A stretch of 64,000 bases of DNA from Erinaceus europaeus (Eukaryota; Chordata; Mammalia; Eulipotyphla; Erinaceidae), in assembly GCF_950295315.1 (NCBI RefSeq), contig NC_080180.1:66755773-66819772 (forward strand), read 5' to 3'. Shown here one piece after another: positions 10,480-19,460 of the stretch. Position numbers and translations under genes: made by a program. The notes beneath the pieces are model-generated. The model ran no database searches. It worked only from the letters and a program-made list of their open reading frames with translations, and was not told the origin of the DNA. How positions within the stretch are numbered: the stretch's first letter is position 1; each line of letters starts with the position of its first letter.

Positions 10480-11090
10480 TGAGTTCTCTCTGAAATGACA
10501 AAAGGTGTGAGAATCCTCTCTGGGTTATCTTGATGGCCTAGTTCTTATTAGTTATGTAGTGATACCCTTACTACCCAGAGAGTGGGTGTCTAGACTCTGG
10601 GACAGAGGGAAGCCAGGAACACGAGCCTCACAACAGTCACAGCGGCTCAGAGTTCTGAGACCTGTGTATTCGTGTCCAGCAGAGGAATGGACAGAGACCT
10701 CCACCCTCATCACGTTTCTCCTCAGACAAAACTCTCATGCTGTTGACTCTCTACCCTACACACCAATGGGCCTCCCAGAGTAAATTGGGAAGGAACCAAG
10801 ATTCTCTTACAGGAACAGATAATTCTGGGCGGAAATTCAGGCGTGGTGTGTCAGTTTATCAGGGAGATCGACAGAGCTAAAACACGGCATCAACATGAGG
10901 TATCTAGCACCCATGTGACGGTCACATCTGTGGGTTGCTTCTAAGTGACATCATATCTCAAGGCCTCATATGAAAAAAGTGTGTTTTCACTGAAGTCTGT
11001 TTCCCTGTGTTTTGACTACAATTCACAGTCAGGCAGCTCAGAGCCAGCGCTACAGCGAGCAGCAGAATGCATCTGTGTCTGTGAGAAGTT
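10480..11090. other. No recognised feature
   Basis: No repeat or gene recognised. Confidence 0.35.
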
Positions 11091-11093
11091 AAG

Positions 11094-11319
11094 AACATGG
11101 TGGTGCACCTGGCTGAGCACACATTACAGGGCACAAGGACCTGGGTTCAAGCCCCCAGTCCCCACTTACATAGGGAAAGCTTTGCAAATGGTGAGGCAGG
11201 GCTGCAGTTGTCTCTCTGTCTCTCCTCTATCACCCACTTCCCTCTCGATTTCTGGCTGTCTCTATACAACAAATAAATAAAGGTAATACAAAATATCTAA
11301 AAGATACTATAAAAAAGAA
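11094..11319 (+). repeat. ERI-type SINE (TGGCTGTCTC subtype)
   Basis: Head GGTGCACCTGGCTGAGCACA, B box GGTTCAAGCC, CGATTTCTGGCTGTCTCTAT 3' segment. AAGTTAAG occurs on both sides (11086-11093, 11320-11327). Confidence 0.85.
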
Positions 11320-11376
11320 AAGTTAAGGATACTATAATTTCAAAAGTCAATTCTGTAATGTAAAATTCTGTGAAAT

Positions 11377-11544
11377 CATGGTCCGGAATGTGGCGCAGTG
11401 GCTAAGGCACTGGACTCTCAAGCATGAGGTCCTGAGTTTAATCCTCAGCAGCACAGGTACCAGAGTGATGTCTGGTTCTTTCTCTCTCTCCTATCTTTCC
11501 CATGAATAAATAAATAAAATTTTTAACAAAAATAAATAAATAGA
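11377..11544 (+). repeat. Short tRNA-like SINE with 16-bp target duplication
   Basis: A distinct short SINE family. Head GTGGCGCAGTGGCTAAGGCA, B box GAGTTTAATCC, a short CT run and (AAAT)n tail. Perfect TAAAATTCTGTGAAAT at 11361-11376 and 11545-11560 proves a young insertion. Confidence 0.93.
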
Positions 11545-11714
11545 TAAAATTCTGTGAAATTGAATGTTACCTAGTGAATATGTGTAACATAAAAGCATGC
11601 CGACTGAATCAGTCTAAAACCCCCATTTCAAGAGTCTGTCCAAACTTGCCCCCTCGATGTGAAGCCAACTTCTGCTCCAGAGAGGTTGAGCAGTACACAC
11701 TTTGCCTGCGTGAC

Positions 11715-11840
11715 TTTGTTGTTCAGACTGAAAAAACGCAGCTCAGCTCTGGCCTACGGTGGTGCTGGGAATTGAACCTGGATCCAAGGGGTCAGGCATA
11801 ATAGTCTTCTGGCCTAACCATCATGCTGTATGCCCAGCCT
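11715..11840 (-). repeat. Diverged short tRNA-like SINE
   Basis: Minus strand reads AGGTTCAATTCCCAGCACCA downstream of CAGAAGACTATTATGCCTGA, matching the short SINE type in reverse. Confidence 0.6.
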
Positions 11841-12100
11841 CTCGTCCTCTGCTCATAAGGCACACTTTGACGAGACAACTGAAGGCAACTGTTGTCATCA
11901 GTCAGGGCTTGGGCCAGTCGTCGTTCTGTCTCTGTGACTGGCTCCTGTGTCCAGGTGACCTTCCTCAGCCTGCCCGGCTGCCCTGGGCTGCAGAAGGACT
12001 ACACTCACCTCAGATGAGCCGGTCCTGAGAAGCCCTGACGACGGGTCCGCCCACCACTCTGCCCTTTCGTTTTCTCTGATGACTTTCCCCCTAGTTAAAA
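11841..12100. other. No recognised feature
   Basis: Mixed sequence with no recognisable element. Confidence 0.35.
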
Positions 12101-12700
12101 TACTCTGCTCGCCAGATATTTATATCCATAAACATTACTGGGTCTATGTTTGAAAAGAAGTGTCAGGTCTTGTAACTGAAGGCTTAATAGGCTTTAATTC
12201 AATTTTGTGAGAAGACACTTCTTCTCAGCTGAGTATTATAATCAGGTAGTCATAACTTCCACCTCGTCTGCAGGCAGAAGTATAATTACACCTTCCAGGG
12301 GAGGCGATTAACAACGACGACAGTTTTTTTCCTTCTTGCCAATTTTGCCGCGGTAGAAGGCTTTATTTGGCAATCAGTTAAGTGGCAGGCTGTATGTATG
12401 TGACCGAGTCTAGTGCTATTTCAGGGATGTGGTATTTTAAAGGTCAGGGGACATTTAACCTTTTACGTGTGAGTTTATTGCTGTGTTGTCGAGATGGACT
12501 GTGACTCGGGCAATAGTCAAGATCTGGCCAATAAGCGAGAGACAGTTACGACAAGGCACTAAATGCCTTTCAGAAGGAGGCTCAAGTGGAGATAAATAGT
12601 TCGGCTCCGTCACGTATTTTTGTTTGGCCCTGCCGTCTCACAAGGTAACGTCTTTGCACCTCTCCGTTACCGTGATTCGGTGTTTATGACAGGCTTCCGT
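12100..12700. other. Repeat-free AT-rich block, possible conserved non-coding element
   Basis: About 600 bp with no SINE, L1 or simple repeat, rich in TAAT/ATTA, GATAAATA and CCAATAAGC-like words and with scattered CpG. Long frames are absent. Composition suggests constrained regulatory DNA, but only a cross-species alignment can show it. Confidence 0.3.
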
Positions 12701-13265
12701 GTCACTTAGCCCGTGACATCTGGCTCCTTAACAGCCCCTGCACTAAAACCGTGATATCCATCTTTGCTGAGCCAAAGTGAAACAAACTGTGAAATACAAG
12801 AAAGCAGATCGATAACAATGAGGGTGGTGACTGGCTAAGTGAGGTCAAGCAGAGAGATAGGAGGAGAAACAGAGGCAGCAGCAACCAATGTGAGAGCATG
12901 GCTCTACGCAGTTTTCTCAAAGAAGTTGCCCTGGAAGGCATCAGTCAAGCATTTATTTAGAGCCTGAGAACAGCTCTGTGAACTGTGACTTTGGGTGGGG
13001 ATTTCTGCTGCTGGCACTGCTAGAATTAATTGTCTCTGTCGCCAAGACGCCTCACAGTAAGAGGCGGACTTGTCTGTCCAGCGGCTGGAAGCTGGCCCCC
13101 CAGGAGTCTGCTCTCTGCTTCACTCCCACTGCAGAGAGAAGCCAGTGGAGGTGGACAAAAATACTGTCTGGAAAGATGGTTTCAGACTAGAGAAAGGGCT
13201 TAGAAAGTTGCATCAGGGCAGAGAGTAGCTCCCATTCTTGAAAAAAAAATCCATGAATTAAATTG
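12701..13265. other. No recognised feature
   Basis: A possible 70-79 codon ORF on each strand, without motifs. Ends with an A9 run. No gene called. Confidence 0.35.
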
Positions 13266-13555
13266 TTTTCCCCATCCACCTGCCCCAGGGCCCGTGTCTG
13301 TTCCCATCCAGCACAGGAGGCTGTGTGACCTCCGAGTCCCTGTCAGTCTGAGCTCACAGTCCATGGGCACAGCTGGAACCTTCTAGGCTGCTCCCATGTC
13401 AGGACCCGTCTTCCTTGAGGGGCAGAGCAGGCTGACCAGCCTCCCTTCAGAGAGTGGGGAGTCCCCACCACGGCTGCTCTGCAGTGAGGGCAGGTCCTGG
13501 AGAGGCCACAGGAGGACGTGTGCTGACGTTCCTGATGGAGGTGACAGTGAAGGTG
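13266..13555 (-). repeat. L1-tailed repeat, middle segment, reversed
   Basis: The reverse complement follows the 29-kb copy: GAACGTCAGCACACGTCC, CCTGCCCTCACTGCAGAGCA, GTCAGCCTGCTCTGCCCCTC, GACGGGTCCTGACATGGGAG. Lacks the 3' tail. Confidence 0.65.
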
Positions 13556-13599
13556 GAGAGAGGGGAAATATAGACAGATGGTTGTATGGTTGTATAGAT

Positions 13600-13683
13600 A
13601 TGGCGGTGGAGGGGATTGAACCTGGGGCTTTATAGCCTCAGGCATGAGAGTCCTTCTTTGCATAAGCATTATGCTATACCCCC
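13600..13683 (-). repeat. Short tRNA-like SINE fragment
   Basis: Minus strand reads GTATAGCATAATGCTTATGC, then CTCATGCCTGAGGC and CCCAGGTTCAATCCC, the A-box to B-box part of the short SINE that is also found at 38262, 56527 and in the 60-62 kb array. Confidence 0.8.
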
Positions 13684-13689
13684 ACCCAC

Positions 13690-14029
13690 AATGCAATTTC
13701 CCCACCACGGGAGGGAAGTTGAGAGATTGGCAACACAATCTGCCACGCTCATACGGCTTGTGACTCTTGCTGAGCTCTGATCCTGCGCATAGCTGGGCCT
13801 GTCTGAGTCCCACCGTATGATAGGAACAGAGATTGTGGGAAAACAGAAGTCAGGGCCGCCAGTGCTACATGGGACCCGTGCGTCTTTGCTGAGCCAACGA
13901 GCAGTGTTTGGCCGGTACAGAAAGGCTGAGAAGGTCTCTTGTAATTCAGTATTTCTGAGGAAGCTGAAACTGAATGAGAAGATGCATTTGTCTGACAACA
14001 AAGACACAGATATAAAAAAACAGACAGAC
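13690..14029. other. No recognised feature
   Basis: No element recognised. Confidence 0.35.
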
Positions 14030-14182
14030 AGTTGTAGACGTAATAGTCAACCCTTATCTGTAACCTTGGGAGACCTGCTGTAGCTTCCGATGGAAAAGAC
14101 GGGGATCCAGTGTGGGAATGGTGCGGAGTTATACCCTGTTATCTTATAATTCTATGAGCCAATAATAAATCACTAATAAAAA
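14030..14182 (+). mobile_element. L1 3' UTR fragment
   Basis: Contains GTCAACCCTTATCTGTAACC, then GGGAATGGTGCGGAGTTATA, CCCTGTTATCTTATAATTC and AATAAATCACTAATAAAAAA. This is the same ordered 3' end as at 2838-3015. Confidence 0.7.
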
Positions 14183-14499
14183 ACAATAAGAGACAGAGAG
14201 AGAGAAGCCAAGGCCACCCTCCCACCTTCTCCCAGGGCCCATCACAGCCGGGCCCGGAGAGTCAGCAGTTGCCAAGCACCGCCCTCTCCAGCCATCAGCT
14301 GGCCTGTCCGCCCTTGGACTCCTCTCCCTCTCAGCCTGGAGCCCACAGTAGAAGGAGCCAGGAAGCCAAGAAGGGCACCCGAGTAAGTTACAAGGTGTGT
14401 AGCTGTCTCTCGGCCGCTGTCGGGTGATGGCCCGGAAAGGCTACCTACAGCAGCGAGCAGAGTGACAGGGCCGCCGGGTCCAACACCAGCTTCCTCGAA
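14183..14499. other. No recognised feature
   Basis: GC-rich unassigned sequence between an L1 tail and an L1-tailed repeat copy. No motif in either strand's ORFs. Confidence 0.35.
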
Positions 14500-14855
14500 C
14501 ATCTGGATTTCAAGAAACGAATACCTTCTCTGCACGAGTATGTCCAGTGTGTCCTGGAGCCCCCCTCCCCAGAGCCCTGCCCCACTAGGGACAGACAGAC
14601 ACAGCCTGGGGGTGTGGATCCACCTGCCAACACCCATGTCCAGCGGAGAAGCAATGACTGAAGCCAGAACCGCCACCTTCTGCTCCCCATAAAGAATTCT
14701 GGTCCACAGTCCCAGAGGGTTAGAGAATAGGGAAGCTAGAGAATAGGGAGGTGAGAACTGTGTGGAATAGAGAATAGGGAGGTGGGAACTGTGTGGAATG
14801 GTACCCCTGTTATCTTACAATCTTGTTCATAATTATTAAATCACTATAAAAAATT
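14500..14855 (+). repeat. L1-tailed non-autonomous repeat, copy D (3' part)
   Basis: Has CCCCAGAGCCCTGCCCCACT, CACCCATGTCCAGCGGAGAA and the L1-like tail TACCCCTGTTATCTTACAAT / TTAAATCACTATAAAAAA. A local tandem duplication of about 34 bp (AGAGAATAGGGAGGTG...GTGTGGAAT) lies at 14735-14801. Confidence 0.8.
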
Positions 14856-14859
14856 TTAG

Positions 14860-15168
14860 AAAGAAAAGATTTTAAAATAATAAAATCATCCATTTAAAAT
14901 TTAAAAATCATGTCTTTATCTTTACATCTTAAACTATTTTAGACAAAGTAGGTGTTCCCTTGTCTCAAACCTATAGCAAGGCACCTTCCTGTGTCTGAGA
15001 AGACGGGATACATTTGCCTGGGCCCCACCCCTCCGCAGCACCCTGCCTTACATCAGTCACTGTCCACACGCATCACTCAGACGGCACACACAGGTCATAA
15101 GTGTGCCTTGCACAGCCCACCTACTGCATCCTAGCTGTGAGCTGCTAGAAAAACAGATGGCACTAGGG
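14860..15168. other. No recognised feature
   Basis: No element recognised. Confidence 0.3.
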
Positions 15169-15278
15169 GTTTTTTAATATTTATTTATTTTCCCTTCTGT
15201 TGCCCTTGTTGTTTTATTGTTGTAGTTGTTATTGTTGTTCTTGATATCGTCATTGGATAAGACAGAGAGAAATGATCA
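15169..15278 (-). repeat. ERI-type SINE 3' fragment
   Basis: Reverse of the long SINE tail (TTATTTATTTTCCCTTCTGT, GTTGTTTTATTGTTGTAG, GATAAGACAGAGAGAAATG), ending abruptly at the start of the L1-tailed repeat. Confidence 0.8.
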
Positions 15279-16077
15279 ACAATGGTAGAGAAGGTTCCAT
15301 CCTCTGAAGGGAGGCTAGACAACATACTCTATGCTACACCTGAGGAAGATGGGTCAATACTGGGGAAGCTTGGAACGTTCCTACTCATGACCACAGAATG
15401 TGAGCTCAGGTCTACAGGGAGGCAGAGGTCACACAGGCTCCTAAGCTAAATATGGGCCTCAGATCACATCAGATCGATGGGGTTTACAATAATGTTTATA
15501 CACCTTTCCCATATTAGGGAGCTGCTCTTTTCCCTGATTCAGCTTTCTGGTCCTTTTTCCAGCCATGACATCATCTCTCCAAACAATAACTTAGATCCAC
15601 CTGCATATCAGAGTTCAGGCTCAGGCAAAACAAAACAAAACAAAACAACAACAAAAAAAAAAAACACTAGTATAGCTACAGGCCCTTTGAAATATAACTA
15701 AAATATTTCAGCCACCAGGTTCCAGATGCTCCCATGATGCCGACCAGACTTCCCTGGACAGACAACCCCACCCATGTGTCCTGGAGCTCCACTTCCCCAG
15801 AGCCCTTCCCCACTAGGGAAAGAGAGAGACAGGCTGGGAGTATGGATCCACCTGTCAACACCCATGTTCAGCGGGGAAGCAATTACAGAAGCCAGACCTT
15901 CCACCTTCTGCATCCCACAGTGACCCTGGGTCCATACTCCCAGAGGGACAGAGAATAGGAAAGCTATCAGGGGAGGGGGTGGGATACGGAGTTCTGGTGG
16001 TGGGAATTGTGCAAAGCTGTACCCCTCTTATCCTATGGTTTTGTCAATGTTTCCTTTTTATAAATAAAAAATTTAAA
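15279..16077 (+). repeat. L1-tailed non-autonomous repeat, copy E
   Basis: Aligns in order with the 36-kb copy: GATCAACAATGGTAGAGAA, CACAGAATGTGAGCTCAGG, GGGTTTACAATAATG, AACAATAACTTAGATCCACC, CCCCAGAGCCC, then CTTATCCTATGGTTTTGTCA and TATAAATAAAAAATT. About 800 bp. Confidence 0.85.
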
Positions 16078-16274
16078 AAGAGAGAGAGAAATGGAGAGAG
16101 ATGAGGAAGACAGAGAGGGGGAGAGAAATACAAGCACTTGCCAACCTGCTTCACCGCCTGTGAAGCGACCCCCCTGCAGGTGGGGAGCCGGGGGCTCGAA
16201 CTGGGATCCTTATGCTGGTCCTTGCGCTTGGCGCCACCTGCACTTATCCCGCTATGTTACCGCCTAACTCCCCA
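16078..16274 (-). repeat. ERI-type SINE
   Basis: Reverse orientation: GA-rich part, CACTTGCCAACCTGCTTCAC, GTGGGGAGCCGGGGGCTCG with the B box, and head to CTAACTCCCC. Confidence 0.9.
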
Positions 16275-16280
16275 GCACTA

Positions 16281-16589
16281 TTTTTTAATATTTGTTTATT
16301 TATTGCCTCCAAGGTAATAGCTGGGGCTCAGTGCCTGCTACGAGTCCACTGCTCCTGGAGGCCATTTTTCCCATTTTGTCACCCTTATTGTTGTTGTTGG
16401 ATAGGAGAGAGAGAAATGGGGGGGGAGACAGAGAGGGGGAGAGAAAGACAGACACCTGCAGACCTGCTTCCCCACCTGTGAAGCGACTCCCCTGCAGGTG
16501 GGGAGCCGGGGGCTCAAACCAGGATCCTTACTACAGTCCTTGCGCTTTGTGCCACATGAGCTTAATCCGCTGTGCTACCACCTGGCCCC
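16281..16589 (-). repeat. ERI-type SINE, long form
   Basis: Complete reverse copy with the GCCTCCAAGGTAATAGCTGG end, TTATTGTTGTTGTTGGATAG, GA-rich body and tRNA-like head. Lies directly beside the preceding SINE. Confidence 0.92.
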
Positions 16590-17050
16590 CAAGATAGAAC
16601 TATTAATCAAAAGGCAGAAGTGCATTCATTCACTCATTCATTCATTTATTCAATTATTCATTCACTGAGTGAGCTTGCTGTTGCCCTGGGTTCTGTGTTG
16701 ACACGGCGAGTGTTCCTGTGGGAGTTGCAGAGATATCCTGGGGGTCTGGGGGGAGTGAGGATGTGAGCACTGTGAGCGGCGGGACAGAGCCAGGCTGAAG
16801 CTGAGCTGCGGGCACTGAGAAGCTCTGTGGTTTTTATCTGGCCGCGAGTCCAGAGCCGCCCCCGTCACATTGCCCAAGTGATGCCACCATTGTCTCCCCC
16901 GGAGCGCTGCCCAAGCAAACTTGGATTCCAGTGTGTAGCTGTGGCCGTCTGAAGGTGGCATAGCAAGGAGCTGTGCTCTCATGTTCTCTCCAGTGGCAAC
17001 AGTCTGACCTTTCTGACAAAGCCTAAAGTCTCTGGTAATAATCCTCCAAA
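16590..17050. other. (ATTC)n run, otherwise unassigned
   Basis: A short (ATTC)n microsatellite at 16625-16670. The rest is unassigned. Confidence 0.5.
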
Positions 17051-18140
17051 AGAGAGAGAGAGACAGAGAGAGAGAACAGAAATAGTGTGGATGGTATAAT
17101 CACACACAAGTAAATTGTTTACACATGATCTCAAAAGCGGCTTTGCTCAAATAGTTCAAAACTGTCTCTGAAGGATTATCTAGACATGAGCTTGGCAAAA
17201 TAAGAACGGTATAAGTCAAACACTTTTACAAGATTTTAAAAATTAATACTTTCAATTAGCAAGGCTCAAGGACTGACAATGCATCAAAAAAGTCATAAGC
17301 CCTCTTAGGGTCAGGAAATAATTTTAGTGTGTCCTGAGCTTTCTGCAAAGGCACTGTACTTCAAATCAAAATGTCTATGTAGCTTTATTTTGAATCTGAT
17401 TCAGAGAAATAATTTATTTGAAACCACGTTCCTCTGTTTCCAAAGGACATATTGGCACAGAACCAAGGCCAGAAGAAGTGAAGATGCCCCAGGAAGCCTT
17501 GGGATGCTGTCAAAGAAGCAGATGCCCACCCTCCCCACCTGAGACTCCACTGGGCAGCAGAAAAGGACAGGGGCAGGTTGTGAGCTGCTGGACATGGGCC
17601 AGAGACGCCCCAGAAGGATGTCCACCAGGAGCCTCTCAATATTCCAACTTAAAATCTAGACAGATCTACATTTCCCTCCCAAGCCACCCCCCACTTTCAA
17701 GCATGCCATTTGGCCCTTCCTGAACCACCCAGTTTCCAGCGTGAACAGAAACCTCAAGGAGCTTTAAGCAGGGGGTTCAGGAGGGGGCACAGTCTCTACC
17801 CAGGGGAGGTTCAGAGAGAGGGCAGCCTATGGACTGAAGGGAGGGAGCAGTCCTTCAAGTGCCAGTGGCAGGCTCTTCAGCCTCCTTTGGGAAAGGCTGA
17901 CTCTGGCAGGAAGCTCAACAAATCTACCAGAAAAGAGAATAAGTCACCAAGAAGATTAGTGCTGGAACCAGATTCTGAGTTCTAATCCCAGCTCTGCCAC
18001 TTCCAGAAACTACAGTGTCTAGGTTTATTAATGAATTAAAAGCAAAAAACCTAGAGAACTCAAAAGAATGTCTGGCACACAGTTGAAACTCAAGAAGCAT
18101 TAGTTAGGTCAGTCCTATCAGAGCCTGAGAAACTCAGTGT
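17051..18140. other. No recognised feature
   Basis: AT-rich DNA to about 17450, then mixed. A 101-codon frame at 17418-17723 and a 91-codon frame at 17710-17985 have no recognisable domain. It may include an ancient repeat, but I cannot name it. Confidence 0.35.
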
Positions 18141-18149
18141 ATTCTTAAG

Positions 18150-18800
18150 TGAAGCTGGGTGAGGGGAGGTTGGGTGAGGTCAGGTTGGGTGAAGTGAGGT
18201 TGGGTGAGGTCAGGTTGGGTGAGGTGAGATTGGGTGAGGTCAGGTTGGGTGAAGTGAGATTGGGTGAGGTCAGGTTGGGTGAAGTGAGATTGGGTAAGGT
18301 GAGGTTGGATGAGGTCAGGTTGGGTGAAGTGAGGTTGGGTGAGGTCAGGTTGGGTGAGGTGAGATTGGGTGAGGTGAGGTTGGGTTTGATGAGGTTGGAT
18401 GAGGTCAGGTTGGGTGAAGTGAGGTTGGGTGAGGTCAGGTTGGGTGAGGTGAGATTGGGTGAGGTGAGGTTGGGTTAGATGAGGTTGGATGAGGTCAGGT
18501 TGGGTGAAGTGAGGTTGGGTGAGGTCAGGTTGGGTGAGGTGAGATTGGGTGAGGTGAGGTTGGGTGAGGTGAGGTTGGGTTAGATGAGGTTGGATGAGGT
18601 CAGGTTGGGTGAAGTGAGGTTGTGTGAGGTGAGGTTGGGTTAGGTCAGGTTGTGTGAGGTGAGGTTGGGTTAGGTCAGGTTGAGTTGAGGTCAGGTTGGG
18701 TTGAGGTGAGGTTGGGTTAGGTCAGGATGGATGAGGTGAGGTTGGGTGAGGTGAGGTTGGGTTGGGTGGGGTTGGGTGAGGATAGGTGAAGTCAGGCTGG
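18150..18800 (+). repeat. 10-bp minisatellite, GAGGTTGGGT type
   Basis: About 65 decamers of the form GAGGT(T/C)(G/A)GGTT/A. Variants GAGGTCAGGTTGGGTGAAGT recur every 30-60 bp, giving higher-order structure, and longer blocks containing GGGTTAGATGAGGTTGGATG are repeated. It keeps an open frame (LGEVR repeats) of no biological meaning. G/T-rich strand asymmetry is strong. Confidence 0.95.
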
Positions 18801-18804
18801 GTTG

Positions 18805-19038
18805 AGTACGAGTGAGATCACTGAGCTTCACATCATTACACTGATAAACCTTGAGCTGAGGCTTAAAGTCATCAGACCACTTGTTCCAAGCCACCGAGGT
18901 GGCAGGTGCAGACGAGTGAGAGCAGGGTTGCACAGATGTTGGACCTAGTGAGGACTGTGGGGCCAGCACATGGGAGCCTTCCACAATCAGGGGTGGGAAA
19001 GGGAGGGATGGGGAGGAGTGTGCCCAAGCAGTGCTCAC
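18805..19038. other. No recognised feature
   Basis: Short unassigned segment between the minisatellite and a SINE. Confidence 0.35.
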
Positions 19039-19165
19039 ACATCGGCAAGCCCTCAGCCCTCACCAGGTGAGGCAAGGCTGCAGGTGTCTCTATTTCTCTC
19101 TCCCTCTCTAACTCCCCCTTTGCTCCTAATTTCACTCTGCCTGTATCCTAAATAAAAGAAAATGT
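19039..19165 (+). repeat. ERI-type SINE 3' fragment
   Basis: CAGGTGAGGCAAGGCTGCAG, TCTCCCTCTCTAACTCC, then CTGTATCCTAAATAAAAG. The head is missing or unrecognisable. Confidence 0.75.
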
Positions 19166-19460
19166 TTAGGAGAGAGAGAAAGCAACAGTGTACACTAGAG
19201 TAGTTACTTGGACAACACAGACGCTGGATGTCCTAGCTACTCAAGACTTAACAATTCTACCTGAAAGACAGTAAAAGCATAGAGATATTGTCTAGAACAG
19301 AAGAAATTGTTTTTCTCTGTAAATTTTGTGCAAAGGACAGAGGGAAAGAGGTCTGACAGGAGCAGACAGAATAGTCTAACACTATGGTCTGAGGATAGAT
19401 GAAATGTGAAGACAGTATAATGAGCCTTCCGGCACCTTACAAGCACCATATAGCTCTGCT
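19166..19460. other. No recognised feature
   Basis: AT-rich flank of the Vingi element. Confidence 0.35.
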
